64,000 nt of DNA from Kuafuiihalomonas sp039024635 (GTDB lineage Bacteria; Myxococcota; Kuafuiibacteriia; Kuafuiibacteriales; Kuafuiibacteriaceae), in contig JBCCQA010000001.1 of assembly GCA_039024635.1 (NCBI GenBank), positions 248,001 to 312,000 of the forward strand, written 5' to 3'. The notes under the pieces were generated by a model. That model worked only from the letters and a program-made list of their open reading frames with translations, was not told where the DNA came from and did not search any database. Position numbers and translations under genes: made by a program. Position 1 is the first letter of the stretch, and each line of letters starts with the position of its first letter. Below are positions 35,930 through 44,678 of the stretch, piece by piece.

Positions 35930-38900
35930 CTACTGAACGGACTCGGTGTCCTGAAAGCCGTCGCTCAAGAGCACCAAACCCTGAGGAAGACTCGAGGCAT
36001 TGGTGAAGAGGATGACGTGCAGAAAGTTGCCGGGCGAGAACACCCCGTTGTCGATGGCCGCGCCGACGACCGTGGTCGGGTCGTCGTCTTGGTCCACGCC
36101 GATGGGCACGGTCGGCGGTAGAGACGTCGGGTCGAGCTGCACCGTTCCTGAGGCGACGCCCTCGTCGAGGTTCTCAGCCAGCAAGGTCGGAGGCACGGTG
36201 GAAACGTCGTATACGTCGACCTGACCGAAGCCGGGGCCAGCGTGGACGAAACGAACCGTGGTCTCGGTCGTGCCGAGACCGGCGTAGTTGTCGTCCAGGA
36301 GTAGGATGTTTGCTCCGCCCCCGGCCCGGTTGTAGACCACCGTGTAGGACCGACCCGAATCCAAAATGACGTTGCTCAAGGAGGCAAGGGTGACCCCTAC
36401 ACCGGGCGTCTGACCCGCGGGCACGATGTCCAAGGTCTGGCCGGCGGCGGGGATGATGGCCTCCCAGTCCGAAGCTTCACCCAGGTCCACGCTGCCGGTG
36501 GGACCGACAAAGCCGTTGATGAAGAGGTCGATGGAAGCGTCGGGCCCGGAGGCATTCACCAATCGGATCCGGCTGGTGGGACCGAAAGGCAGGACCGGAG
36601 ACCCTGAGGGCTCCGTGAGCTGGAGCCGGAAGCTCAGGTCGTTGTTGGCCACGTCGTGGACCAAGACCAAGTTGGCCGTCCCGCTTTGGACGCCGAGGGC
36701 GCCCAAGTTCAGATCGACGAAGTAGTCGTAGGCCGGGGACGAGGCGCCGGGCAGTCCGGAGTTGGTGCTCTCCACGTCGACGCCCACCGTGATGGGGAGG
36801 TTGCTGTCGACAGCCGCGTAGGAGGTGGCCTGGCCGGGAAGCAGATCTTCCCAGGGCCCCATCGTCATCCCGTTGATGAGCTGTCCTGTCGCAACGTCGT
36901 AGAGGTCGACCTGGCCGAGCTCGCTCGAAGTGTGGAGGATTCGAACGTTGACTGTGCTCGGTCCGCCGCCGCCCACGCCGGGGTTGTTGAAGATGGCGCC
37001 CTGGACCGTGGTCTCGCCGAACAATACCACCGTGTTGTCGGAGCGGCCGGTGACCGTCCCCGTGAAGTCGAAGACCGAATCCATGATGGTGTTTCCGGTC
37101 AGGGCCGCATCGATTCGGGTCTCGCCCCCCTCGACGGCCACCGAGTCGCTGGCCTCTCCAAAGCCCAAGTTGGTCACGATCGGCGTCGGATCCTGGTCGG
37201 CGAAGATGTCCAGCGGCGCCACGTTGGGCGAGGCGTGGAAGGTGGTCACGTCTCCGTTGGCGCCCACCGCGACCGGGGTCGCCGACGGGTCGCTGCTGAC
37301 GATGACCAGCTGAACCGGACCCAAGGTCATCGGATTCGGAGCGCGGCTGATGTAGAAGGTGTAGGCCGTCTGGTCGGGCAGGGCTGGGACCTCGAAGAAG
37401 ACCTCTTCGCTCTGCGGCGTCCCTGGGTTGATCTCCACTATGATCGGGAAGCCGGCGGCGTCGCCGGTCAGGAATGTGGGCGGCACCTGATTCGCCGTCA
37501 CGCCGAGGGCGAAGGGGTTCATCGGGTCGGTCGGATCCAGCACGTTCACCGCCAAACCGCTCTGGGGAAAGTTGGTGGCGAAGTTGGCAAAGCGCCATTC
37601 GATCTCGCCAGTGCCCGCCGTGCTGACGGGCTTCTCGACAGCCGAAAAGACGCCGCCCGTGGCCTGGCTGAAGCCCTGGCAGACGACGGTGGTCAAATCG
37701 CCGAAGACCGCGCTGATCTGACCCTGGACTGTGAAGCCACTGTTGAGCCCGCACAGGGCCGGGAAGCTGCCCTCCTGCACCTCGGTCACCTGAGATACGG
37801 TGTTCTGAGGGATGTTGGTGCCGATGGCCGTGCCGCCGAGGCTGGCCACCGCGACCTCCTCGTTCATGGGATCCGAGATGAGGTTCAGAACGCGGACGTC
37901 GGCCGGGCGGAAGGTGCTCTCAGTATTGCCGATGTCGTCCTGCACGACGACGAACTGCTGCCCGTTCTGGGGGTCGTTGACGAAGAACACGTTGTACACT
38001 CGGCCCCCGGTCACGCTGCTCAAGGTCAGGGTGAAGGTCTGCCCAGTCTGGAGGGTCAGCTCGGGGTCGGCGCCAGGAACCACGGTGACGTAGGGGCCGG
38101 CGTCGCCAAAGCCAAGGTTGGAGCCGAGGTTCGAACCCTCGAAGGTACCGGAGATGGACCCGACGCCGACGGCCGAGTTGATCAATCGAAGTCGAACTTC
38201 ACCTGGACCGGGGGGTGGATCGAGTTCGTCCACGTACACGCTCGTCTCGTAGCTGCCCGCCGTCCCGTAGATGGCAGCGGTGTGGCTGTCATCCACGCCG
38301 AAAGAGGCCGGGCCTTGAGCGATCACGGTGCCCTGCTCGCCCGGCGGGGTGAAAAGGACCTGGGCGCTCGAGTCGGCGTCGACCTGGACATAGCCCATCC
38401 CGCTGGCGCCGAAGGCGATGCTGGCCTGAGCGGGGGTGTTGAGGTTGCTGGACTCGAAGAAGTCGACCTGGCCCGGCGGCTGGAGGAGCAAAGCCAGGTT
38501 GATGCCGCGAACGAAGCTCGGGTCCGGCACAACCGAGCCTGTGATGGCGGGCTGGGTGCTGCCCGTAATAGGCTGGGCCACCAGCCGTAGGGTCAGCTCA
38601 CCCAAGGCCTCCTGGCTGTCGATGAAGAGGTTGACCACCCGTCCCGCGTCGATGGTGGGGGCAGCGAACGTGAACTCCAGATCGTCTCGGTCGTCGGCGT
38701 CAATGCCGAGCTCGATGCTGCCGGTGAGGTTGAAGGCCGGACCCACGTCGCCGAAGGTCACGCCTTGATAGCCGGTGAGGGGGGTCGGACCAGTCGCGTC
38801 CAACAGATCGATGGGGTCGGTCACGTCGGGGGCGATGTGAATGATCCGAAGCCGGGACTGTCCCACTGGGGGCATGCTGTCGTCCTCCTGGAGCGGCTCC

Positions 38901-39955
38901 AGGATTACGTCACCGCTGGGGTCGTCGTAGAGGACGAGGGTGAAGAAGTCGCCTGGCTCGACCTCAAAGCCTTCTAGGGTCACGACGTCGTTGTTGGCGG
39001 CGTCCTGGACCGTGATGTCGTAGCTGCCCTCCAAGATGGGACGAGGCGTCGAGCCGTTGCCAAAGGGCACCGACAGGGTCTGGGTCTCCGGACCCTCGGC
39101 GGTCAGGGTCAACTCACCGCTGTCGTCGGCCAGGTTGACCACGTTGATTTGGCCCGAACCGGGCTCCATGAAGGGGCGGGAGTCGATGGTGGAGCGGGCG
39201 TCTCCGGCGCCGATGAGCACCAGCTGCTCCATGTCGGTTCCGGCCCCTCGGATGAAGGCGGTGAAGGCGTCGCCGTTGGTGAGGGTGAGGGGGAACTCGA
39301 CCCGCGGCGTGGCGCTACTGGCCGAGGCCAGGCCGAGGATGTAGCGCCCGTCCCCAGCAACGGGGAGGTCGATGTCTTGGGCACTTCCGACCGTGATGCT
39401 GCTGCCCACGGGCGCGGGATTTACGTTGTCGTTCGCGTCGAAGAGCTGAATCGAGCCCGTGAAGTTCTCCGAGATGTGCACGAAGCGGTAGCGGGCTCCG
39501 GTGGCTGGGGCCATGAGATCTTCCCGAAGGGTTCTCGACGTCGGCTGGGCGGTGGCCGGGTCGGTAAAGAGGAGGATGAGGTTCTGCTCGTCCTCTCGAA
39601 GGATGGCTCCCGTCGCGGCGGCGATGATGTTGGCCGCGACGAGTGGATCCTGACCCGTGTTGGTGATGGCGAAGCTGGTCGTCCGGGCCTCGAGCTGAAT
39701 GGTCTCCGAGAAGGCGTCGGGCGCCACGTTGCTGAGGAGAGGGGAGGGCGCGCTCTCGGTGTCGAGGAGATCGCTCTGCAGGTAGATGTCGATCGGGTTC
39801 GACGTGACGTCCAGGAAGTGCAGGAAGCGCACGTCGGTCAGGGGAAGTGGGGTGGTCCCCGGTCCATCATCGTTGCCGTCTTCACCGCCGCAGGCCGAAA
39901 GGGCCAAAGGAAGGGCGAGGAGGGCGAGCCGGGGCATCCGCGTGAAGGTCCTCAT
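35930..39955 (-). CDS. Very large lipoprotein built of DUF4397 repeats
   Basis: The ~1,341-aa protein begins MRTFTRMPRLALLALPLALSACGG, a lipoprotein signal; GGAG lies 8 nt before the ATG. The rest is about 11-12 repeats of ~105 aa, each opening with a strand such as DVRFLHFLDVTSNP, YRFVHISENFTGS, RLRIIHIAPDVTDP, RIRLVNASGPDAS or TVRFVHAGPGFGQVD. A G-F-G-x-A/S turn and a beta hairpin follow in many repeats. DUF4397 units are beta-sandwich, surface-exposed domains. No catalytic motif is seen. A structural or adhesive surface role is inferred. Confidence 0.88.
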   Translation of the reverse strand: MRTFTRMPRLALLALPLALSACGGEDGNDDGPGTTPLPLTDVRFLHFLDVTSNPIDIYLQSDLLDTESAPSPLLSNVAPDAFSETIQLEARTTSFAITNTGQDPLVAANIIAAATGAILREDEQNLILLFTDPATAQPTSRTLREDLMAPATGARYRFVHISENFTGSIQLFDANDNVNPAPVGSSITVGSAQDIDLPVAGDGRYILGLASASSATPRVEFPLTLTNGDAFTAFIRGAGTDMEQLVLIGAGDARSTIDSRPFMEPGSGQINVVNLADDSGELTLTAEGPETQTLSVPFGNGSTPRPILEGSYDITVQDAANNDVVTLEGFEVEPGDFFTLVLYDDPSGDVILEPLQEDDSMPPVGQSRLRIIHIAPDVTDPIDLLDATGPTPLTGYQGVTFGDVGPAFNLTGSIELGIDADDRDDLEFTFAAPTIDAGRVVNLFIDSQEALGELTLRLVAQPITGSTQPAITGSVVPDPSFVRGINLALLLQPPGQVDFFESSNLNTPAQASIAFGASGMGYVQVDADSSAQVLFTPPGEQGTVIAQGPASFGVDDSHTAAIYGTAGSYETSVYVDELDPPPGPGEVRLRLINSAVGVGSISGTFEGSNLGSNLGFGDAGPYVTVVPGADPELTLQTGQTFTLTLSSVTGGRVYNVFFVNDPQNGQQFVVVQDDIGNTESTFRPADVRVLNLISDPMNEEVAVASLGGTAIGTNIPQNTVSQVTEVQEGSFPALCGLNSGFTVQGQISAVFGDLTTVVCQGFSQATGGVFSAVEKPVSTAGTGEIEWRFANFATNFPQSGLAVNVLDPTDPMNPFALGVTANQVPPTFLTGDAAGFPIIVEINPGTPQSEEVFFEVPALPDQTAYTFYISRAPNPMTLGPVQLVIVSSDPSATPVAVGANGDVTTFHASPNVAPLDIFADQDPTPIVTNLGFGEASDSVAVEGGETRIDAALTGNTIMDSVFDFTGTVTGRSDNTVVLFGETTVQGAIFNNPGVGGGGPSTVNVRILHTSSELGQVDLYDVATGQLINGMTMGPWEDLLPGQATSYAAVDSNLPITVGVDVESTNSGLPGASSPAYDYFVDLNLGALGVQSGTANLVLVHDVANNDLSFRLQLTEPSGSPVLPFGPTSRIRLVNASGPDASIDLFINGFVGPTGSVDLGEASDWEAIIPAAGQTLDIVPAGQTPGVGVTLASLSNVILDSGRSYTVVYNRAGGGANILLLDDNYAGLGTTETTVRFVHAGPGFGQVDVYDVSTVPPTLLAENLDEGVASGTVQLDPTSLPPTVPIGVDQDDDPTTVVGAAIDNGVFSPGNFLHVILFTNASSLPQGLVLLSDGFQDTESVQ

Positions 39956-40102
39956 GAGCACCGCTCCATACCGAACTTTGCGGTTTTTGGGTCAAGGAAC
40001 CGGTCGACGGACCTTGGGCCGAAATGCGCTCGAAATTTGGCGGGTTGGATGATCAATCGAGGCGCGAAGAGACATGGCGCGCGACCCGACGGACGGCGAA
40101 CG

Positions 40103-40477
40103 TCAGACGTCGGATTCGATGAAGGGGGCCGAGGTGTAGCAGGCCACGACGTCCTCTTCCTCGTCGGCGAGAACGAACCAGCGAATGCCGTCGCTGTCCT
40201 CGAAGGTCCAGGGCTCCAACCGAAGGCCGTCGGCCGCTCTCAGGTGGGCGATGGCATCTTCGATGAGGTCCAGCCCATCGGCGCCTCGATTTCGCAGCTT
40301 CTCGACCCGATCCTCCAAGCGCTCGGCTACGTCCTCGGCGTTGACCGCTTTGCCCGGGCTCTTCAGGGGCTCCACCTCGTCAGCCTCCAGCAGCTCGACC
40401 AGCCGGGTTGCGGCGTCGGGCATGTGGTCAGCCGTCGAATTTTCGATGAATCGGCTCAGGCTGTTGACGAGATTCAT
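40103..40477 (-). CDS. Hypothetical protein directly downstream of tRNA-Ser
   Basis: The 124-aa acidic protein starts MNLVNSLSRFIENS after a GAGGA site. It is mainly helical (RLVELLEADEVE, AERLEDRVEKLRNRG) and ends in a short beta section (WFVLADEEEDVVACYTS). No family is recognised. The ATG lies only 24 nt after the 3' end of the tRNA-Ser gene with no terminator between, so both are probably one transcript that is cut by tRNA processing. Confidence 0.7.
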   Translation of the reverse strand: MNLVNSLSRFIENSTADHMPDAATRLVELLEADEVEPLKSPGKAVNAEDVAERLEDRVEKLRNRGADGLDLIEDAIAHLRAADGLRLEPWTFEDSDGIRWFVLADEEEDVVACYTSAPFIESDV

Positions 40478-40501
40478 GGGGTTCCTCGACGCGGTGCGCT
40501 A

Positions 40502-40590
40502 CGGAGACGGAGGGATTCGAACCCCCGATACGGTTGCCCGTATACTTGATTTCGAATCAAGCGCCTTCAACCGGACTCGGCCACGTCTCC
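40502..40590 (-). tRNA. tRNA-Ser (anticodon CGA)
   Basis: The minus strand folds into a full class-II tRNA: acceptor GGAGACG paired with CGTCTCC, discriminator G, anticodon stem CTTGA/TCAAG with loop TTCGAAA (anticodon CGA), a long variable arm TACGG-GCAA-CCGTA, and T-loop TTCGAAT. The 89-nt length and long variable arm fit tRNA-Ser reading UCG. CCA is not encoded. Confidence 0.97.
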
Positions 40591-40671
40591 AGATGGGTGC
40601 AGCGCCCACCGAGAGGCGGGCCTAAACGCCTGGTGCCCCGGCGTCAACCGCATCGTCGAAGACCGAAGCTG

Positions 40672-41421
40672 ATGGGCCCACTCGAGCATCTCAACACGGC
40701 GCTGCGCGCCTACGGCCTCCGCCAAACTCAGCCCGGCCGCTGGCGAGGGCCCGCCGACCGTCGAGTCGACGCATCCCGACGTCGGCTGCGGATCACTTGG
40801 CCCATGGTCGGTGGTCCGGAACAGGCCTTGAGCTTCTGGTCACGTCCCCTCTCGGGGTCCGATGGCCCAGAGACCGGCGACCTGGCCTTCGACGGTGACA
40901 TCCGCATCGAGGGGCCCGAGTCCGAGGTGCGTCGCTGGATGAATGCCTCGGCCCGGGCCCTGGTCCGATGGCTCGTCCTGCCTGGGGGTTCGGCCCTTCG
41001 GCTTCGTCCCGACCATCTGATCCTCCTCCGTCCTCGATGGCGACCGGCGCTCTTCGAGTCCCTGGAGCTCTTGACCCATCCTCGATGGAACGCGGCCCCC
41101 GACCCGGCCCGGGACCCGGACCCCAGGGTGCGGGCTCTCGCCGCTCTGCACCTGACCCGCTCTGGCGACGAGGCGGCCTTGGCCCGGGTCCTCGAGGATG
41201 GCGCCCTGCCGAACTGGATCCGGCTGGAGGCGGCCTTTGCTCTCTTCCGCAAAGGCCGAGACCGGGGGGACCACCGCCTAACCCTCACGACGGCCCGGAG
41301 AATCGAAGAGCTTCGCCATGGGCGACACCAGGCGGTAGGACGGCTCTCCTTGGTCGAAGGCACGGGAAATCTCGGGCTGCCTCTGGAAGTCGACGATTTG
41401 GATGGACACTCAGATAATTGA
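40672..41421 (+). CDS. Hypothetical protein with HEAT-like region
   Basis: The 249-aa protein starts MGPLEHLNTALRAYG. Residues ~1-130 are rich in Trp/Arg with strands (LRITWPMVGGPEQALSFW), and ~145-235 has an alpha-solenoid segment (VRALAALHLTRSGDEAALARVL, IRLEAAFALFRKG). An upstream frame from 40534 runs through the antisense tRNA and is not used. Its stop directly abuts the operator of the tetR operon. Function unknown. Confidence 0.75.
   Translation: MGPLEHLNTALRAYGLRQTQPGRWRGPADRRVDASRRRLRITWPMVGGPEQALSFWSRPLSGSDGPETGDLAFDGDIRIEGPESEVRRWMNASARALVRWLVLPGGSALRLRPDHLILLRPRWRPALFESLELLTHPRWNAAPDPARDPDPRVRALAALHLTRSGDEAALARVLEDGALPNWIRLEAAFALFRKGRDRGDHRLTLTTARRIEELRHGRHQAVGRLSLVEGTGNLGLPLEVDDLDGHSDN
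41390..41418 (+). promoter_or_regulatory. Promoter of the tetR-RND efflux operon
   Basis: TCGACG (41390-41395) and GATAAT (41413-41418) are spaced by 17 nt, 4/6 and 5/6 matches to the sigma-70 consensus. Transcription would begin near 41425, inside the palindrome and about 15 nt before the tetR ATG, which has no Shine-Dalgarno sequence. Confidence 0.55.
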
Positions 41422-41434
41422 GTGAGTACTCACT
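41421..41434. promoter_or_regulatory. TetR-family operator palindrome
   Basis: AGTGAGTACTCACT is a perfect 14-bp dyad, flanked by AATT on both sides. It lies between the -10 element and the tetR start, overlapping the predicted +1, the expected position for a repressor that blocks its own operon. TGAGTG-type half-sites are common before TetR-controlled RND pumps. Confidence 0.75.
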
Positions 41435-41439
41435 AATTA

Positions 41440-42048
41440 ATGGGCCGCACCCCCAGTATCACCGACGAGCAGATCTTGGAGGCCGCTCGACAGGTGTTCA
41501 TGGAGCACGGCATCCGGGCGCCCACCGCGCTGCTGGCCCAGCGAGCAGGGGTCTCGGAAGGCACCCTATTCAACCGCTTCAGCTCCAAGGAAGGGCTCTT
41601 CGCCCAGGCCATGACCTTCGATTCGATGGCCAGTCTGGAGGAGGCCATGTTGAGCCTCGACGCCGCAGGCACCATCGAGGAGGCCCTGGAGGGCCTGGTT
41701 GTTCGACTCGTGCATAAAATGCGCGTGGTCTTCCCGCGCATGATGCTGATGTGGGCCAGCGTCACGCCCCGGGCCTTCTTCCAGTCGATGGAGTCACCGC
41801 CCCCGCTTCGACTGCTCTCGGGTCTCGAGCGCTGGGTCCGGTCGCGGGTGGAGGCGGGCGTACTCTCGGCCCCTGATCCTCAAGTCTTCGCCCGCATGAT
41901 CTTGGGCCTGTGCACCCACTTCGTCTTCTTGGAGGCTACCGGCCTCACTGAGCATCCGGCGCACGATCAGGCCGACCTGCCTCTGGAGAACTATGCCCGC
42001 GATGCGGTTCGGACGCTGCTCGACGGGAGCCGAGGAGTTCCGGCTTGA
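41440..42048 (+). CDS. TetR-family repressor of the efflux operon
   Basis: The 202-aa protein has a TetR helix-turn-helix at residues ~8-50 (ILEAARQVFMEHGIRA, LAQRAGVSEGTLFNRFSSKEGLF), followed by an all-helical ligand domain. It heads the operon and its stop overlaps the next gene's TTG. The palindrome just upstream implies autorepression relieved by a pump substrate. The ligand cannot be predicted. Confidence 0.93.
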   Translation: MGRTPSITDEQILEAARQVFMEHGIRAPTALLAQRAGVSEGTLFNRFSSKEGLFAQAMTFDSMASLEEAMLSLDAAGTIEEALEGLVVRLVHKMRVVFPRMMLMWASVTPRAFFQSMESPPPLRLLSGLERWVRSRVEAGVLSAPDPQVFARMILGLCTHFVFLEATGLTEHPAHDQADLPLENYARDAVRTLLDGSRGVPA

Positions 42049-43499
42049 AGCGCCATGGCTTGGGTCTACTGCTGCTGCTGATCGGCTGCGGGGGAGTTCT
42101 TCATCGCGTGGATCAGACGCCGCCTCCACCCGTCGAGCCCCCCAGCGTCTGGGCCGGCATCGGCACCGCTACGAGCACCACCCCCTACGATGGTCAATGG
42201 TGGTCCACCTTCGGCAGCCCGACCATCGACGGCCTCGTCGAGGAGGCTTTCGACCGGAGCCCCACCCTCGGACAGGCCTTCGCTCGGCTGCGTCAGGCCC
42301 AGGCCGGCGTGAAGACCCAGCGCTCGGGCTTCTTTCCGACCATCACCGCCGACGCCACCGTCAACTCCAACCGCAACGTCTCGGACCCTGCAGCCTTCGG
42401 TCAGATGGGCGACCCTTTCAGCAACACCATCACCACCACCACCCTCCAGGCTTCGGCCCAGTACGAGGTCGACGTCTGGGGCCGAATTGCCCACGCCTAC
42501 CGAGGCGCCCGGGCGGACTTTCGGGCCACCGAGGCCGAGGTCGAGTCGGCGGCCATGACCTTGGCCGCCACCGTCGTGGACACCTACCTTCAGCTGGCTG
42601 AACAGAGGGCCAACTTCGCCCTCGTTCAAGAGCAGCTCGAAGTGTCGGAGACCTACCTGGAGCTTGTGGAGTTTCGCTTTGACCAGGGCGTTTCGAGCGG
42701 CCTCGACGTGTTTCAGCAGCGGCAGCAGCTGGCTTCGACCCGAAACCTATTGCCGACGGCCCGGCAAGGGATCGAGCTCTTGGAGCATCAGCTCTCGGTC
42801 TTGCTCGGCCAACCGCCCGGGCAGGGACTGCCGAGCGTCGAAGCTCTCCCTGACCTGCCGCCCATGCCCGAAGCCGGCATCCCGAGCGCCGTCCTCCTCC
42901 AGCGCCCTGACGTGAAGGCCGCACTGGAGCGGGTCGTGGGTGCCGATCATCGAGTCGGCTCGGCCATCGCGGCGCAGCTGCCGGCCTTGAACCTGGCTGC
43001 CAGCGTCGGGACCCGCGGCTTCCCGGTGAGCGCGCTCTTCGAGGAGTACATTCGCAACCTCACCGCCGGACTGACAGGTACCCTGTTCGCGGGGGGACGC
43101 CTCAGGGCAGAGGTGGAGCGGAATCGGGGCCTCCTGGAGGAGCAGCTCGCCGCCTATGCGCAAGTTGTCTTGACGGCACTTCGGGAGCTGGAGGACGCCC
43201 TCAGCGTCCGTCGTGCCGCTGAGGCCCTGGTCGCCAGCATCGAAACCGAGCTCGAGGCCGCTGTCGCCACCCTCGAGGAGGCGCGCCTACGCTACGGCAA
43301 CGGCTTGGCCGAGTACCTCCCGGTGCTGGAGGCCCTGCGCGCCCAGCAGGAGACTCAGCGCCGGCTCCTGACCGCTCGCCGACAGCTCCTGTCGGCCCAG
43401 GTCGAACTCCATCGCGCTCTGGGCGGCACTTGGGCCGCCGACATCGAAAATCCGAGTCTCGCCGACGGCGGTTCGGATTCGGAAGGAAGCTCTTCGTGA
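42045..43499 (+). CDS. Outer-membrane efflux lipoprotein (NodT/OprM type)
   Basis: The 484-aa channel protein starts with TTG (TTGA overlap with tetR) after GAGGAG. The signal MKRHGLGLLLLLIGCGG has a lipobox. The mature protein holds two OEP repeats: early WWSTFGSPTIDGLVEEAF, LRQAQAG and the helical hairpin VVDTYLQLAEQRANF; later DVKAALERVVGADHRVGSAIAAQLPALNL and AQVVLTALRELEDALS. It forms the trimeric exit duct for the RND pump. Coupled by GTGA to the adaptor. Confidence 0.95.
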   Translation: MKRHGLGLLLLLIGCGGVLHRVDQTPPPPVEPPSVWAGIGTATSTTPYDGQWWSTFGSPTIDGLVEEAFDRSPTLGQAFARLRQAQAGVKTQRSGFFPTITADATVNSNRNVSDPAAFGQMGDPFSNTITTTTLQASAQYEVDVWGRIAHAYRGARADFRATEAEVESAAMTLAATVVDTYLQLAEQRANFALVQEQLEVSETYLELVEFRFDQGVSSGLDVFQQRQQLASTRNLLPTARQGIELLEHQLSVLLGQPPGQGLPSVEALPDLPPMPEAGIPSAVLLQRPDVKAALERVVGADHRVGSAIAAQLPALNLAASVGTRGFPVSALFEEYIRNLTAGLTGTLFAGGRLRAEVERNRGLLEEQLAAYAQVVLTALRELEDALSVRRAAEALVASIETELEAAVATLEEARLRYGNGLAEYLPVLEALRAQQETQRRLLTARRQLLSAQVELHRALGGTWAADIENPSLADGGSDSEGSSS

Positions 43500-44668
43500 A
43501 CCAGTCCATTCGCTACGCAGCGCCTCTGGTCGTGATGCTCTTCGGAGCCGGCCTGGCCGTCCTCTTCATTCTGAGCCGGAGCTCGCCGGAGAGGGTCGTG
43601 CCTGAGCCTCTCCCCACGCGCGTCGACGTGGCGCTCGTCACCACCGAAGAGCGGCCGGTCGAAGTGCAAGGGACGGGGGAGGTGGTCTCGGCTCGGCAGG
43701 TGGAGCTCCTGCCCGAAGTGACCGGCCGGGTTCGGGCACACCACGCTCAGCTCCGACCGGGAGGGACTGTTGAATCGGGGGCGCTCCTCTTGACCCTTGA
43801 TTCTCGAGACTACCAGGCTGCGCTGGCTCAAGCTGAAGCCTCCCTCGAACAAGCTCGCTTTGAGCTGACGCTAGAGAAGGGACGACAGCGCATCGCTCAG
43901 AAGGAGTTCGAGCTCCTTCGAACGGACGAGAACATGAGCCCGGAGGAAAAGGGCCTCGCTCTTCGTGAGCCTCACCTCCGCAAAGCCGAAGCCTCGGTGC
44001 GGGCAGCCGAAAGCGCCCACGACAAGGCCAAGCTGGACGTGGCCCGCACCCGGATTCGTGCCCCCTTCGACGCCTTCGTACAGACCGAGTCGGTCGACCT
44101 TGGGCAGCTGGTCGGCCCCCAGTCGGTCCTCGCTCGCCTGGTTGGAACCGAGGTCTTCTGGGTTCAGATCAAGGTGCCGGTCTCGTCCCTCAGCTGGCTA
44201 AGACGGGGGACGCCGGCCACGCTGCGCCAGACCAGCACCGGCCAGATACTGGAGCGTCGGGGCGAAGTGATCGAAGTACTGTCCGACCTGGACCAAGTCG
44301 GTCGTATGGCCCGCGTCCTGGTCGCCATCGAAGACCCACTTCATCTCGATCGCCCGGAGGCCGACCGCCAGCCGCTGCTGCTCGGCGCCTTCGTGGAAGC
44401 CAGTCTGGAGGGCCGGGCCGTGCAGGATGTCGCCGTCATTCCGAGACCTGCACTCCGGGGTGAGGATGAGGTTTGGCTGATGGATGCCGAAGACCGACTC
44501 GAGATACGGGATGTGGAGATCGTTTGGCGGGGCCGGGACGAGGTCTACGTGCAGCGCGGCTTGAAGGCGGGGGAGAGGCTAGTGACCTCCCGCATCGCAA
44601 CGCCGGTGCCGGGCATGGCGCTTCGCACCAGCGACAGCGAGCCGGGTACGCCGGCCGCCGCTCTGTGA
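43496..44668 (+). CDS. RND efflux periplasmic adaptor subunit (HlyD/MFP)
   Basis: The 390-aa protein is anchored by an N-terminal helix (YAAPLVVMLFGAGLAVLFIL). The lipoyl halves are VEVQGTGEVVSARQVELLPEVTGRV and TRIRAPFDAFVQTESVDLGQLV, separated by an alpha hairpin (~105-165, LAQAEASLEQARFELT). A beta-barrel and membrane-proximal domain follow. It links inner-membrane pump and outer-membrane duct. Start GTG overlaps the upstream stop; GGAAGGAAG is the ribosome site. Confidence 0.94.
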   Translation: MNQSIRYAAPLVVMLFGAGLAVLFILSRSSPERVVPEPLPTRVDVALVTTEERPVEVQGTGEVVSARQVELLPEVTGRVRAHHAQLRPGGTVESGALLLTLDSRDYQAALAQAEASLEQARFELTLEKGRQRIAQKEFELLRTDENMSPEEKGLALREPHLRKAEASVRAAESAHDKAKLDVARTRIRAPFDAFVQTESVDLGQLVGPQSVLARLVGTEVFWVQIKVPVSSLSWLRRGTPATLRQTSTGQILERRGEVIEVLSDLDQVGRMARVLVAIEDPLHLDRPEADRQPLLLGAFVEASLEGRAVQDVAVIPRPALRGEDEVWLMDAEDRLEIRDVEIVWRGRDEVYVQRGLKAGERLVTSRIATPVPGMALRTSDSEPGTPAAAL

Positions 44669-44678
44669 GGACGCATCA

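Noticed and set aside
36656..38590. 644-codon plus-strand open frame inside the DUF4397 lipoprotein gene
   Set aside because: Antisense artefact of high GC and repetitive codons; no ribosome site or domain.
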